In this document: piece by piece, positions 10,008-17,618 of the stretch
How the letters are laid out: the number at the start of each line of letters is the position of its first letter
Numbering within the stretch: the first letter of the stretch is position 1
Origin: Pseudomonadota bacterium
GTDB taxonomy: Bacteria; Pseudomonadota; Gammaproteobacteria; Burkholderiales; Rhodocyclaceae
Direction: 5' to 3'
Length of the DNA: 42,192 nt
NCBI GenBank assembly: GCA_029780075.1
Contig: JAKOZI010000052.1
Coordinates: 1 to 42,192 of the forward strand
Notes under the pieces: model-generated
The model's database searches: none
What the model saw: the letters and a program-made list of their open reading frames with translations, nothing else
Told to the model about the DNA's origin: nothing
Translations under genes and position numbers: made by a program

Positions 10008-10666
10008 TGCAGGCCCGCAGGCGTCAAAGTAAGGATCCGGTCGCAGCACTGCGCGACGTGCTGCGAATGGGTGACGATCAGCGCACTGGTATCCCGTTCA
10101 CGTACGCTGTCGAGCAGCAGCGAGAGCACCTCTCCGGCGGTGCGCGGATCCAGGTTGCCCGTCGGTTCGTCGGCCAGAATCAGTGCCGGTTGATGTACCA
10201 GCGCGCGCGCGATCGCCACCCGTTGCAGTTCGCCACCCGACAGCGATGTCGGCCAGCGCGCCGCGTAGTCCGCCAGACCGACACGGTCGAGCAGGCTGTG
10301 GATGCGCTGCGGGTGTTCACCGCGTGGCACGCCGCACAACAGCAAGGGCACACCGAGGTTCTGCGACACGCTCAGCGTTGGCAGCACATGAAAGGCCTGG
10401 AAGACGAAGCCGATACGGCGCGCTCGCAACGCCGCGCGTGCCGCTTCATCGAGCCGGACCATGTCGAGCGCCTGCGGACCGATCCGGACCGCGCCGCGGT
10501 CAGGGGTTTCGAGGCCGGCGATGCAGTTCAGCAGGGTGCTCTTGCCAACGCCGGATTCGCCGACGAGGGCAACGACTTCGCCGGCCGCGACGGCGAACTC
10601 CAGGGCCTCGAACAGCGGTCGGCTGGCCCCGGCATGGCGCTTTGCGAGGTCGGTGACGGTCAGCAT
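10004..10666 (-). CDS. ABC transporter ATP-binding protein (LolD/MacB type)
   Basis: A 220-residue ATPase. Walker A GESGVGKST is at residues 36-44, Q-loop FVFQAFHVLP around 88, signature LSGGELQR at 142-149, Walker B ALILADEP ending at 168 with the catalytic Glu at 167, and the H-loop in VTHSQHVA. The TGNLD D-loop and overall size match the LolD/MacB/FtsE class that pairs with FtsX-type permeases. Its stop overlaps the permease start by ATGA. It begins 28 bases after the second HD-GYP gene, so the signalling genes and the transporter may share one transcript. Confidence 0.94.
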   Translation of the reverse strand: MLTVTDLAKRHAGASRPLFEALEFAVAAGEVVALVGESGVGKSTLLNCIAGLETPDRGAVRIGPQALDMVRLDEAARAALRARRIGFVFQAFHVLPTLSVSQNLGVPLLLCGVPRGEHPQRIHSLLDRVGLADYAARWPTSLSGGELQRVAIARALVHQPALILADEPTGNLDPRTAGEVLSLLLDSVRERDTSALIVTHSQHVAQCCDRILTLTPAGLQ

Positions 10667-10694
10667 GGCGCAGGGCCGGTGTCCGGGCCGCGGA

Positions 10695-12011
10695 TCACTT
10701 CTGTTCGGCCATGTAGGACCAGTTGATCTTGCGGCGCGGCAGCAGGTAGTCCAGTTCCTCGGCGGGACGTTCCTGCAGCCGCAATGGCCGATCGATCTTG
10801 ACCACGCCTTCGCTCGCCAGATCGATAATGATCGACTGGCGACGCGGGACCTCCGGCGCGTAGATCATCACCTTCGGCGAGAGTGGCTGGCCGGTGGGCG
10901 CAGATCCGACCACCGCCCCGATCCGACCATCGCTGAGCTGGACGATCGAGCCGGGTGGATAGACGCCCATCGCGCGCACGAACAACTGCAGCAGGGTTGC
11001 GTCGAATGCCTTCTGCTCGCGTGTCCACAGCGTCGACAAGGCCTCGGAAGGCGACATCGCACGCCGCGTGTCGGGCGGGTTGACGAGGTTGTCGAAGCGG
11101 TTGGCGATGGCCACCAGCCTGGCCGACAGGGGAATCGCACTGCCGCTCAGGCGGTCCGGGAAACCGCCGCCGTCGAAGCGCTCGTGATGGTGCAGGATGG
11201 CCTCCAGCAGGGGAGGCGACAGGTTGCCGGCGCGCAGGGCCTCGGCATGGCCGGCGCGGCAGTGTGATTGATAGATCACTTCCTCGTGCCGGTTGCGCTC
11301 GCTACTGCGCAGGATCGACGCGCGGATCGCCAACTTGCCGATGTCGTGCAGCAGGGCGCCGATTCCGAGGGCGCGCAGGGCCTGCTCGGGCAGTTTTGCC
11401 TGTTTTCCGAGCAGCAGCGCCAGGGTCATGACCGACAGCGAATGCGCCGCGTGCCCGTCATCGTGCGCCTTTTCGGCAATCAGCACGATCGCGCTGTCAG
11501 GGTCGGCCAGCAGCGCTGTCGTCGTGTTCTCGCTGACCCTGGCGACCCGTTCGACCGCCGCGCGGGGGTTAACCGAGAAACTCCGGATGGCGCCACCTAC
11601 CTCCCGGGCGGAGCTGATGTAGTGTTCCTGTGCCTTGTCGAGGCGTCCTCGGAGTTCGCTCATGACCCGTGCACGTTCGCGCTTCTCGGCCATGCGTGCC
11701 GCGGTCAGGGCTGCCAGTTGCGCCTTCTCCGCCTCTCCATCATTGCCGGCAGGCGCTTCGGCTGCGCGTTGCGGCAGTGGCGCAACCTTGCAGCGTGCCG
11801 GGTCGCAGAACAGTTGAGGCAGTTTCATGGCCGCGATCAGCCGTGCCTGTTCCTCGTCCGCAATCACAAAGGAGTTGAACATGAACTGGTGGTCCATCCA
11901 CGGCACCGGCAAGCGCACGTGCACGCCAGGACGCAACTGCGAGGCGTCGATGCAGATCTCACCCGCGTTCGGAGTGGCGGCATCGGGGGCTGCGGATACG
12001 TCGCCAGTCAT
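10695..12011 (-). CDS. HD-GYP domain protein with N-terminal DUF3391 (copy 2)
   Basis: A 438-residue cytoplasmic signalling protein, probable cyclic-di-GMP phosphodiesterase. The N-terminal DUF3391 region carries PWMDHQFMFNSF, then a charged coiled-coil-like linker rich in Glu, Arg and Ala, then an HD-GYP domain with LLHDIGK, SHCRAGH and HHHERFDGGGFP. The final motif reads GFP rather than GYP. The C-terminus (PPGSIVQLSDGRIGAVVGS) is the usual tail of DUF3391-HD-GYP proteins. It starts inside the stop of its paralogue (ATGA, 12008-12011), has the same length and shares a long exact DNA match with it, so the two arose by tandem duplication. Enzyme activity is inferred from the metal ligands. 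Confidence 0.92.
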   Translation of the reverse strand: MTGDVSAAPDAATPNAGEICIDASQLRPGVHVRLPVPWMDHQFMFNSFVIADEEQARLIAAMKLPQLFCDPARCKVAPLPQRAAEAPAGNDGEAEKAQLAALTAARMAEKRERARVMSELRGRLDKAQEHYISSAREVGGAIRSFSVNPRAAVERVARVSENTTTALLADPDSAIVLIAEKAHDDGHAAHSLSVMTLALLLGKQAKLPEQALRALGIGALLHDIGKLAIRASILRSSERNRHEEVIYQSHCRAGHAEALRAGNLSPPLLEAILHHHERFDGGGFPDRLSGSAIPLSARLVAIANRFDNLVNPPDTRRAMSPSEALSTLWTREQKAFDATLLQLFVRAMGVYPPGSIVQLSDGRIGAVVGSAPTGQPLSPKVMIYAPEVPRRQSIIIDLASEGVVKIDRPLRLQERPAEELDYLLPRRKINWSYMAEQK

Positions 12012-13324
12012 TGCGCCGGGCAGGACCAGTTGACCTTGCGTTGCGGCAGCAGGTATCGGACCTCTTCGACACTGCGGTCCTGCAGGCGCAGCACGCGCTC
12101 GATGGTCACCACCTCCTGCGTTGCCAGGTCGGCGATGATCGCCTCGCGGTGCGGCACTTCGGGCGCATAAATCATCACCTTCGGGAGCAGCGGCTTGCCG
12201 ACCGGCGCCGAACCCACCACCGCACCGATCCGGCCATCGCTGAGTTGTACGATCGACCCGGGCGGATAGATGCCCATCGCGCGCACGAACAGTTGCAGAA
12301 AACTGGTATCGAAGCCGCGCTGCTCACGGGTCCACATGGTCGACAAGGCCTCGGCAGGGCCCAGCGCGCGGCGGTAGTCGATGGGATTGACCAGTGAGTC
12401 GAAGCGGTCGGCAATGGCCACCATTCGCGCCGCCAGTGGTATCGCGTTGCCGCTGAGTCGTTCCGGGAAACCGCTGCCGTCGATCCGCTCGTGGTGGTGC
12501 AGGATGGCCTCGAGCATCGGTTTCGACAGGCTGCCGGCGCGCATCGCCTCGTCGTGACCGCTACGGCAGTGCGTCCGGAAGATCGCTTCCTCGTGTCGAT
12601 TGCGTTCGCTGTTGCGCAGAATCGATGGGCTGATCAAGCGCTTGCCGATGTCGTGCAGCAGCGCGGCCGTACCGAGTACGCCCAGTGCCTGCTCGGGCAA
12701 CTGCGCTTGCTTGCCGAGCAGCAGGGAGAGGGTCATCACCGATAGTGCGTGCGCGGCGTGCCCATCGTCGTGTCCTTTGTCGGCAATCAGCACGAAGGCG
12801 GTATCCGGGTCGGCCAGTAGCGCTGCAGTCGATTTCTCGCAGACGGCGGCAAGGTCTGCTACGGACTGACGAGGGTTGGTGGCGAAGCCGCGGATGGCTC
12901 TGCTCACCGTTCTCGCAGCTCCACGGTAGTGCTGCTCGGCTTTGACGAGCCTTTCCCTGAGGGCATCCATCATCCGCGTGCGCCGCTCCCTGGCCTCCTC
13001 GCGCGCGGCTTCCAGCGCCGCCAGTTCGTCCTGTTCCGCCTTGCCGTCGGCGGCGGGATCAGCCGGCGCTGCCGTTTCCTGTCGGGGCAGTGGCGGAACC
13101 TTGCAGCGTGCCGGGTCGCAGAACAGTTGCGGCAGTTTCATCGCCGCGATCAGACGAGCCTGTTCTTCGTCAGCGATGACGAAGGAACTGAACATGAAGT
13201 GGTGATCCATCCACGGTACCGGCAGACGGACATGCACCCCCGGTCGCAATTGCGATGCGTCTATGCAGAGCTCACCCGCTTGCCGGGTGAGCTTATCCGG
13301 GTCTGAAGACATGTCGTGTGCCAT
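12008..13324 (-). CDS. HD-GYP domain protein with N-terminal DUF3391 (copy 1)
   Basis: A 438-residue paralogue and upstream partner of the next gene. DUF3391 lies at the N-terminus (PWMDHHFMFSSF near residue 38), a coiled-coil-prone linker at about 95-135, then the HD-GYP domain with H224-D225 in LLHDIGK, H253 and H257 region THCRSGH, and HHHERIDGSGFP at 276-287. All metal-binding His/Asp positions look intact, so c-di-GMP hydrolysis is plausible. As in copy 2 the third signature residue set is GFP. A promoter candidate lies 30-65 bases upstream. The ATG at 13324 was kept because no better ribosome site marks the inner ATG (MSSDPDK). Confidence 0.92.
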   Translation of the reverse strand: MAHDMSSDPDKLTRQAGELCIDASQLRPGVHVRLPVPWMDHHFMFSSFVIADEEQARLIAAMKLPQLFCDPARCKVPPLPRQETAAPADPAADGKAEQDELAALEAAREEARERRTRMMDALRERLVKAEQHYRGAARTVSRAIRGFATNPRQSVADLAAVCEKSTAALLADPDTAFVLIADKGHDDGHAAHALSVMTLSLLLGKQAQLPEQALGVLGTAALLHDIGKRLISPSILRNSERNRHEEAIFRTHCRSGHDEAMRAGSLSKPMLEAILHHHERIDGSGFPERLSGNAIPLAARMVAIADRFDSLVNPIDYRRALGPAEALSTMWTREQRGFDTSFLQLFVRAMGIYPPGSIVQLSDGRIGAVVGSAPVGKPLLPKVMIYAPEVPHREAIIADLATQEVVTIERVLRLQDRSVEEVRYLLPQRKVNWSCPAQ

Positions 13325-13360
13325 GGTGCGAAACGGCGTCGATCGGGAAATACGCAGCCG

Positions 13361-13389
13361 ACACTACCACAGGACAGCTTGTCCGCCAA
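13361..13389 (-). promoter_or_regulatory. Candidate promoter of the HD-GYP/ABC/AttH operon
   Basis: On the minus strand a -35-like TTGGCG (13389-13384) is followed after 17 bases by TAGTGT (13366-13361), preceded by TG one base upstream (extended -10). Transcription would begin near 13354, giving a 30-base leader to the HD-GYP start. Only three to four of six matches are present in each box. Confidence 0.35.
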
Positions 13390-13487
13390 TCGCGATGACA
13401 GTCCTCCCGAGCTGGCGGAATGTGCCCGGTCGCGCGCAGGCGTACGCCTTGCGGCTTTGCCGCAGCGCGCCCTGCGGCCCTTCCAAC

Positions 13488-14696
13488 TTACCGATCCGTT
13501 GCCGTAGTGCGTAGCGCGGACAGCAATTTCTGCCCTGGTCGGCCGTCGGCGGTCATGCCCAGTCGCTTCTGTTCGGCCTGAACGGCCTGTCGGGAATTGC
13601 TGCCGATCATGCCATCGATCTCGCCGATGGGGTAGCCGCGGCCGGCGAGCAGAGTCTGTAGCTCACGGCGTTCACGACGCGAAAGGCCGCCGTCGTCGGT
13701 GGGCCATGCGGTGGCAAACGGTTTGCCGCCCTTGATCCGGTCGGCGAGATGGGCAATCGCCAGAGCGTAGCTCTCGGCGGCGTTGTAGCCGTAGATGGCA
13801 TCGAAGTTGCGCAATACCAGAAACGCCGGGCCGCGCGGACCGGCCGGCAGGAGCAGGCCGGCGGCCACATCCGATGCGGCAAGGGGTTGGCCATCGGCGC
13901 GGCGCACGCCGCGCCCTGCCCAGTACGACTGCGGCCTCTTGTTGCTGCGTCCTGAGACGCTGGTATCGAATCCCGGGGGCAGCACGACTTCGTAGCCCCA
14001 CGCTTCACCCTGTCGCCAACCCGCCCGATGCAGGAAATTGGCGGTCGAAGCGAGTGCATCGGGGACACTGTCCATCAGGTCCCGCTTGCCGTCGCCGTCA
14101 CCATCGACTGCCAGGCGCAGAAAGGTCGAGGGCATGAACTGGGTATGGCCAAAGGCGCCGGCCCAGGAACCGACCAGACGCTCCGGGGTGATGTCGCCGC
14201 TGTCGAGAATCTTCAGTGTGCTCAGGAACTCGCCACGGAAATAGGTCTGCCGACGTCCGAAACAAGCGAGGGTCCCGAGTGAGGTCAGCAGGGGGCGCTT
14301 CCCGAAGTTGCGCCCAAAGTTGCTCTCGACACCCCATACCGCGACAACGGTGTCCGCATCTACGCGATAGCGCTCGGCTGCCGCCGCCAGCGTGTCGGAC
14401 CATTTTTCGCGCATGGCCAGGGCGTCGCCAACCCTTTCTTCATCGACCAGAGCAGCGAGGTAATCCCAGATCGGCGTCCGGAATTCGGGCTGATAGTCGA
14501 GGAATTCGAGCACGCTCATGTCGGGGACGAGGCCACGGGTCAATCTATCGAAAGACGCACTGGAAACCCCTCTCGACGGCGATTCGGCTCGCAGCGTCGC
14601 CATGCACGCGCCGAAATGTTCGTCCGGTGGTGTTGCTTGTGCAGCGGCGGCAGTACTGACCAGCGTCAGGCAACGGACAAGGCGGGCAAATTTCAT
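13488..14696 (-). CDS. Lytic murein transglycosylase, MltB family
   Basis: A 402-residue periplasmic muramidase-like enzyme that cleaves peptidoglycan to 1,6-anhydromuropeptides. A signal peptide (MKFARLVRCLTLVSTAAAAQA) lacks a convincing lipobox, so a soluble periplasmic form is likely. The catalytic domain carries AVWGVESNFGRN with the catalytic Glu at 124, then GSWAGAFGHTQFMPSTF and a DGDGDGKRD calcium-type loop. The C-terminus is a peptidoglycan-binding type 1 domain (LQTLLAGRGYPIGEIDGMIG). ATG 14696 is chosen because it gives a signal peptide; an upstream ATG would add 25 odd residues. It begins 40 bases after the small membrane protein gene on the same strand. Confidence 0.93.
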   Translation of the reverse strand: MKFARLVRCLTLVSTAAAAQATPPDEHFGACMATLRAESPSRGVSSASFDRLTRGLVPDMSVLEFLDYQPEFRTPIWDYLAALVDEERVGDALAMREKWSDTLAAAAERYRVDADTVVAVWGVESNFGRNFGKRPLLTSLGTLACFGRRQTYFRGEFLSTLKILDSGDITPERLVGSWAGAFGHTQFMPSTFLRLAVDGDGDGKRDLMDSVPDALASTANFLHRAGWRQGEAWGYEVVLPPGFDTSVSGRSNKRPQSYWAGRGVRRADGQPLAASDVAAGLLLPAGPRGPAFLVLRNFDAIYGYNAAESYALAIAHLADRIKGGKPFATAWPTDDGGLSRRERRELQTLLAGRGYPIGEIDGMIGSNSRQAVQAEQKRLGMTADGRPGQKLLSALRTTATDR

Positions 14697-14736
14697 GGCT
14701 GACACACATTGCAAAGGGTGGAAGGAACTGCGGCGC

Positions 14737-15132
14737 TCAACGGTCAGTTGCGGATTCAGGCTGCTGTTCACGGCTTGCCGGCACGTCGTTCAGTAGCGGA
14801 TTTCGTGCCGGGGCATGAGAATTGGCGTCGTATTCAGCATCGCCGATGATTTCACCCTCGATCACACGACCGCTGGACTGCTGTTCAGGCGCTCTGGCCA
14901 GCTGCATTTGCGCGTCCAGGACGCGACGCAGGTGACGTGTTTTCCACTTCAGGTAGACAAACAGCAGCGATCCGCCGACCAACAGCACTGCGAGAGCCAG
15001 CACCGAGAACATGAGGCCGACGACGACCAACGTCGCGCTGGCCATGATCGCCATTAACTTACCGAACCAACCGGAGGGGAGCGCCATCGTTCGTGCGCTT
15101 GAAAAACTGCGTGCGTCCTCGTTGCTGATCAT
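14737..15132 (-). CDS. Small membrane protein of unknown function
   Basis: A 131-residue protein I do not recognise. It starts MISNEDARSFSSARTMALPSG and has one or two hydrophobic helices (ATLVVVGLMFSVLALAVLLV, continuing into GGSLLFVYLKW), followed by a basic stretch (KTRHLRRVL) and a polar C-terminus with the motif VIEGEIIGDAEY. This looks like an inner-membrane protein with a cytoplasmic tail. ATG 15132 has AAGGA about 5 bases before it; the longer open frame would add a basic, non-homologous leader. It precedes mltB-type gene by 40 bases and may be co-transcribed with it. Confidence 0.7.
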   Translation of the reverse strand: MISNEDARSFSSARTMALPSGWFGKLMAIMASATLVVVGLMFSVLALAVLLVGGSLLFVYLKWKTRHLRRVLDAQMQLARAPEQQSSGRVIEGEIIGDAEYDANSHAPARNPLLNDVPASREQQPESATDR

Positions 15133-15177
15133 CGAAGTCCTTGTTTTCAGATTCGGCGAAGAGTGGCGTCGCCGCCT

Positions 15178-15206
15178 ATTGTAAGGTTTCGGAAGTTCTC
15201 CGGCCA
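15178..15206 (-). promoter_or_regulatory. Candidate promoter for the small membrane protein and mltB-type gene
   Basis: On the minus strand TACAAT (15183-15178) matches five of six -10 bases; the hexamer 17 bases upstream, TGGCCG (15206-15201), matches only three of six. Initiation would be near 15171, about 40 bases before the start codon at 15132. Confidence 0.33.
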
Positions 15207-15276
15207 TCCCTGGACAGCACTCGATGTCGCGATCGCTGGCGGGAGGTCGCTACCGACCAAAAGAACGGCCCGCGCA

Positions 15277-15292
15277 GGGGGGGCTGGGCGGG
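15277..15292 (+). other. G-quadruplex-capable run
   Basis: G7-CT-GGG-C-GGG can be read as four GGG tracts with loops of 1, 2 and 1 bases, a canonical short-loop quadruplex pattern. A second G-rich run, G4-A-G5-A-G5, follows at 15322-15338. Both are on the strand of the eCIS operon. Formation is inferred. Confidence 0.4.
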
Positions 15293-15627
15293 CCGGCGTT
15301 GCAGTCGCCGCGACACTCCAAGGGGAGGGGGAGGGGGAGAAAGCATCCCGACGACGAGACGAATCCTACAGGCGAAAGCAGCAGGCATCTGTGGCGCGTA
15401 TGTTCCATTGTGTGACAGCGTGTAAGGGCTGGGCTTCCGGTGGGCTTCAAGCCGCTAACGTCGCTGTTCGAGTCGTGAAGGGCTTCCCGTCTCCTGCGGG
15501 TCGAGCGGCCGCTTTTCCTTGGCGGCTGGCCGAACAGTTGCTCGACGGCATGCACAGGTCGGAGCGCCGCGCCGGCAGGGTACCGCTGCCGCTGCAATTG
15601 ACAAGCACGGCTGAGTATGGTTTGCTT

Positions 15628-15636
15628 TGATATAAG
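15628..15636 (+). promoter_or_regulatory. Candidate extended -10 promoter for the eCIS operon
   Basis: TG-A-TATAAG forms an extended -10 (TGn plus five of six consensus bases) in the only AT-rich island upstream of the eCIS genes. The hexamer at 17 bases upstream is poor. A TTGACA at 15598 is too far (27 bases) for normal spacing. The leader to the first gene would be about 290 bases. Confidence 0.3.
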
Positions 15637-15929
15637 GTCGTTTCAGCCGGATTCGCGTACCACTGTGCCGAGGAGGGCATCGATGCCGCACCCCTGTTCC
15701 AGCTCCAGGTGCCAGCCGACAATTGCGGCGACGGATGGTGTGCCTTGGCTGCAGATTTTTGCCCTCAGGCCCCTGCCGGCATGGAGTGGCGGCCCCCTCG
15801 CCGGACCTTCCTCGACGCGTCGTTGTGTCTTGAGCGCGGGGTTCCCTGGATGGAAGCCGGTAGCGCCTCACGCACTCGCCTGGCGGTCTGCCACCGCGCC
15901 GGCCGCTGCTGTGAGCGGTTGCTGATGAC

Positions 15930-16568
15930 ATGATCTCGCATGCATTGACCATCGTGATGAACGAGTTGAACAGGCATCTCGCTGATACCTACGGTGGTGG
16001 CGATGGGTCTCCACAGGTGGCTTTAGGCAACATGGCGGAAGGCATTGCCAGCGCTCCAGGCAGCAGTGGCGTACCCCGCGACAGGCTCATTCTGTCGATG
16101 GTGAATATCAAAGAGGAAAAGGCGCTCAAGAACCTGCCCAATCATGTCCGTAACGATACGGCTTTGACGGTCACCTATCAAAATCCACCTGTATTTCTGA
16201 ATTGCCAGATTCTTGTCGTTGCCAGCCATGGCAACTATACCAATGCCTTGTTGATGTTGTCGCGGGCGATCCGTTTTTTCCAGTTCAAGAACGTGTTCAG
16301 CCAGGATAATGTCGCTCCGGCTTCAATGACTACCAATGCACCGGGCAATGCCCTCGATCAACTCGAATCGTTCAAGCTCGTCCTCGATCTGTATTCCCCG
16401 AACATGGAGGAGATCAACCATTTGTGGGGTACCCTCGGCGGCAAGCAGTATCCCTTTGCCCTGTATGTTCTGCGTCTTCTCGAACTGCAATTCAAGGCCA
16501 CACAGAGGGAAGGCGTGCTGGTTACCGAGGTGGTTACCGATTTTTATCAGAAATCGGCGGCGGATTAA
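15930..16568 (+). CDS. eCIS cap/terminator protein, DUF4255 (Pvc16/Afp16 family)
   Basis: A 212-residue protein with the DUF4255 (Pvc16 N-terminal) domain: MISHALTIVMNELNRHL at the start, LSMVNIKEEKALKN, NPPVFLNCQILVVASHGNY, and LYSPNMEEINHLWGTLGGKQYPFALYVLRL. In Afp/PVC particles this protein caps the distal end of tube and sheath and ends polymerisation. In Afp and PVC clusters the gene lies last; here it is first, as in many other eCIS lineages. The Shine-Dalgarno is weak. The DNA is distinctly AT-richer than the genes to the left. It is followed after 1 base by an unassigned gene. Confidence 0.9.
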   Translation: MISHALTIVMNELNRHLADTYGGGDGSPQVALGNMAEGIASAPGSSGVPRDRLILSMVNIKEEKALKNLPNHVRNDTALTVTYQNPPVFLNCQILVVASHGNYTNALLMLSRAIRFFQFKNVFSQDNVAPASMTTNAPGNALDQLESFKLVLDLYSPNMEEINHLWGTLGGKQYPFALYVLRLLELQFKATQREGVLVTEVVTDFYQKSAAD

Positions 16569-16569
16569 T

Positions 16570-17580
16570 ATGGCCGAGCGGATGGCAGGCAGGTACAGGC
16601 AACTGTTTGAAGTCCGGATCCTTCACCATTATTGGCTGGATCGGGGAGCGAGCGTCTTTGACCGGATCACGGATCAGGCGATGAAAGCCAGACTTCTGCA
16701 AGCCTACGATGTACGTCGCTTGCTTGGCATACGGCCGACAGGAAGCACCCGCGTTGCGCTCGCAGCTAACCAGTGCCTGTTTGAAGAAACGGCACTGGGT
16801 TTCGTGGTGCTCCTGAAAGGTTCCGCGAGCTTGCCGGCGGACAGCGCTTTCGAGTTCATGATCGTCGTCAGGGACAGTCGCTTTTTTGACTACTCGGCGT
16901 TGACCTTGCGTCCGCAAAGAATCCACGAGGCATACGACCGGAGCGAGGGTGTCACCTGTCGCTACAAGGAAAACGTGCCCGTCGTGTCGAATCTGAGCGG
17001 GGCGACGAGAGGGGCAGGAGCGGGCAAATTGCTGTTCCTGTCGCGAAGATATCGCCCCCTGGCGCCCAACGAGCAGGTTGAGGCCCTGGGTTTGTCGGGT
17101 ACGGCGTTGGGACAACTCACCAGTGATGGTCCGGACGCTCGCGTTCAGCAACTTGCCGCCGACGCAAACGACCTTCCGGTGTACCTCCATCAAGGTGACG
17201 TCCCGGCGATCATCCCGCCGGCGGGAGTGGTTGGTGTGCCAGCGCGGGGCGTCAGGCTGTCGGACGATGTGGCGGATGACGTATTTGCGCTGATCAGTCT
17301 GAGCGCCGTGCGTCCGGGCGACAGTGCGTTCAGTTTTGTCGATGCGGCCGGCCGGGCGAAGAGCAGCCCTCCTCTCTACCAGTTGCGCATCAGGAACCGC
17401 TCGACGTTCTGGATCTACGTGAACAAGACGACTGGAGTCGTTGACTCGGTCGAATCAGATGCTCTACCCCTGACCCATTTTGGCAACGCAGGCCAAAAGC
17501 AGAAGCCTTCCGAACGGCTGGTGAAAGTGGAGAAGACCGGCGCCATCATCAGTCGCCTCGTTTCGGAAGTTCATGTCTAA
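16570..17580 (+). CDS. Unassigned eCIS-associated protein
   Basis: A 336-residue protein I cannot assign. It begins MAERMAGRYRQLFEVRILHHYWLDRG, which looks cytoplasmic. Ile/Val-rich strands alternate with loops, and the C-terminal third (YQLRIRNRSTFWIYVNKTTG) resembles beta-sandwich or phage-tail-like structural protein. No signal peptide, membrane helix or catalytic motif is seen. The ATG at 16570 starts 2 bases after the cap-protein stop (TAATATGG), suggesting coupling. Position between cap and sheath suggests a particle component or assembly factor. The open frame extends upstream only as overlap with the cap gene. Confidence 0.8.
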   Translation: MAERMAGRYRQLFEVRILHHYWLDRGASVFDRITDQAMKARLLQAYDVRRLLGIRPTGSTRVALAANQCLFEETALGFVVLLKGSASLPADSAFEFMIVVRDSRFFDYSALTLRPQRIHEAYDRSEGVTCRYKENVPVVSNLSGATRGAGAGKLLFLSRRYRPLAPNEQVEALGLSGTALGQLTSDGPDARVQQLAADANDLPVYLHQGDVPAIIPPAGVVGVPARGVRLSDDVADDVFALISLSAVRPGDSAFSFVDAAGRAKSSPPLYQLRIRNRSTFWIYVNKTTGVVDSVESDALPLTHFGNAGQKQKPSERLVKVEKTGAIISRLVSEVHV

Positions 17581-17618
17581 CTGCAAGCTCTTACTCTAAC
17601 CACATACGGGTGATATTC

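Larger units (their letters stand above)
15133..15929. other. Long intergenic region between the minus-strand genes and the eCIS operon
   Basis: Nearly 800 bases with no gene I can support. The short open frames here are Arg/Pro/Cys-rich and low-complexity, without family-like blocks or ribosome sites. It holds a minus-strand promoter candidate near 15180, a G-rich run (15277-15338), an AT-richer island (about 15595-15660) with an extended -10, and then GC-rich sequence up to the eCIS start. A decayed gene or a small RNA cannot be excluded. Confidence 0.6.

Noticed and set aside
15505..15520. AGCGGCCGCT followed by TTTT as a terminator
   Set aside because: The stem is a 10-base palindrome without a proper loop and the T-run has only four bases; no gene ends nearby on that strand.
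15598..15603. Perfect TTGACA as -35 of an eCIS promoter
   Set aside because: The only good -10 (TATAAG, 15631) is 27 bases away; a closer TATGGT is only 12 bases away. Neither spacing is functional for sigma-70.
15141..15925. Several short open frames on both strands in the long intergenic region, some Cys-rich
   Set aside because: Arg/Pro-rich low-complexity translations, no recognisable blocks or ribosome sites, and overlapping one another in different frames.
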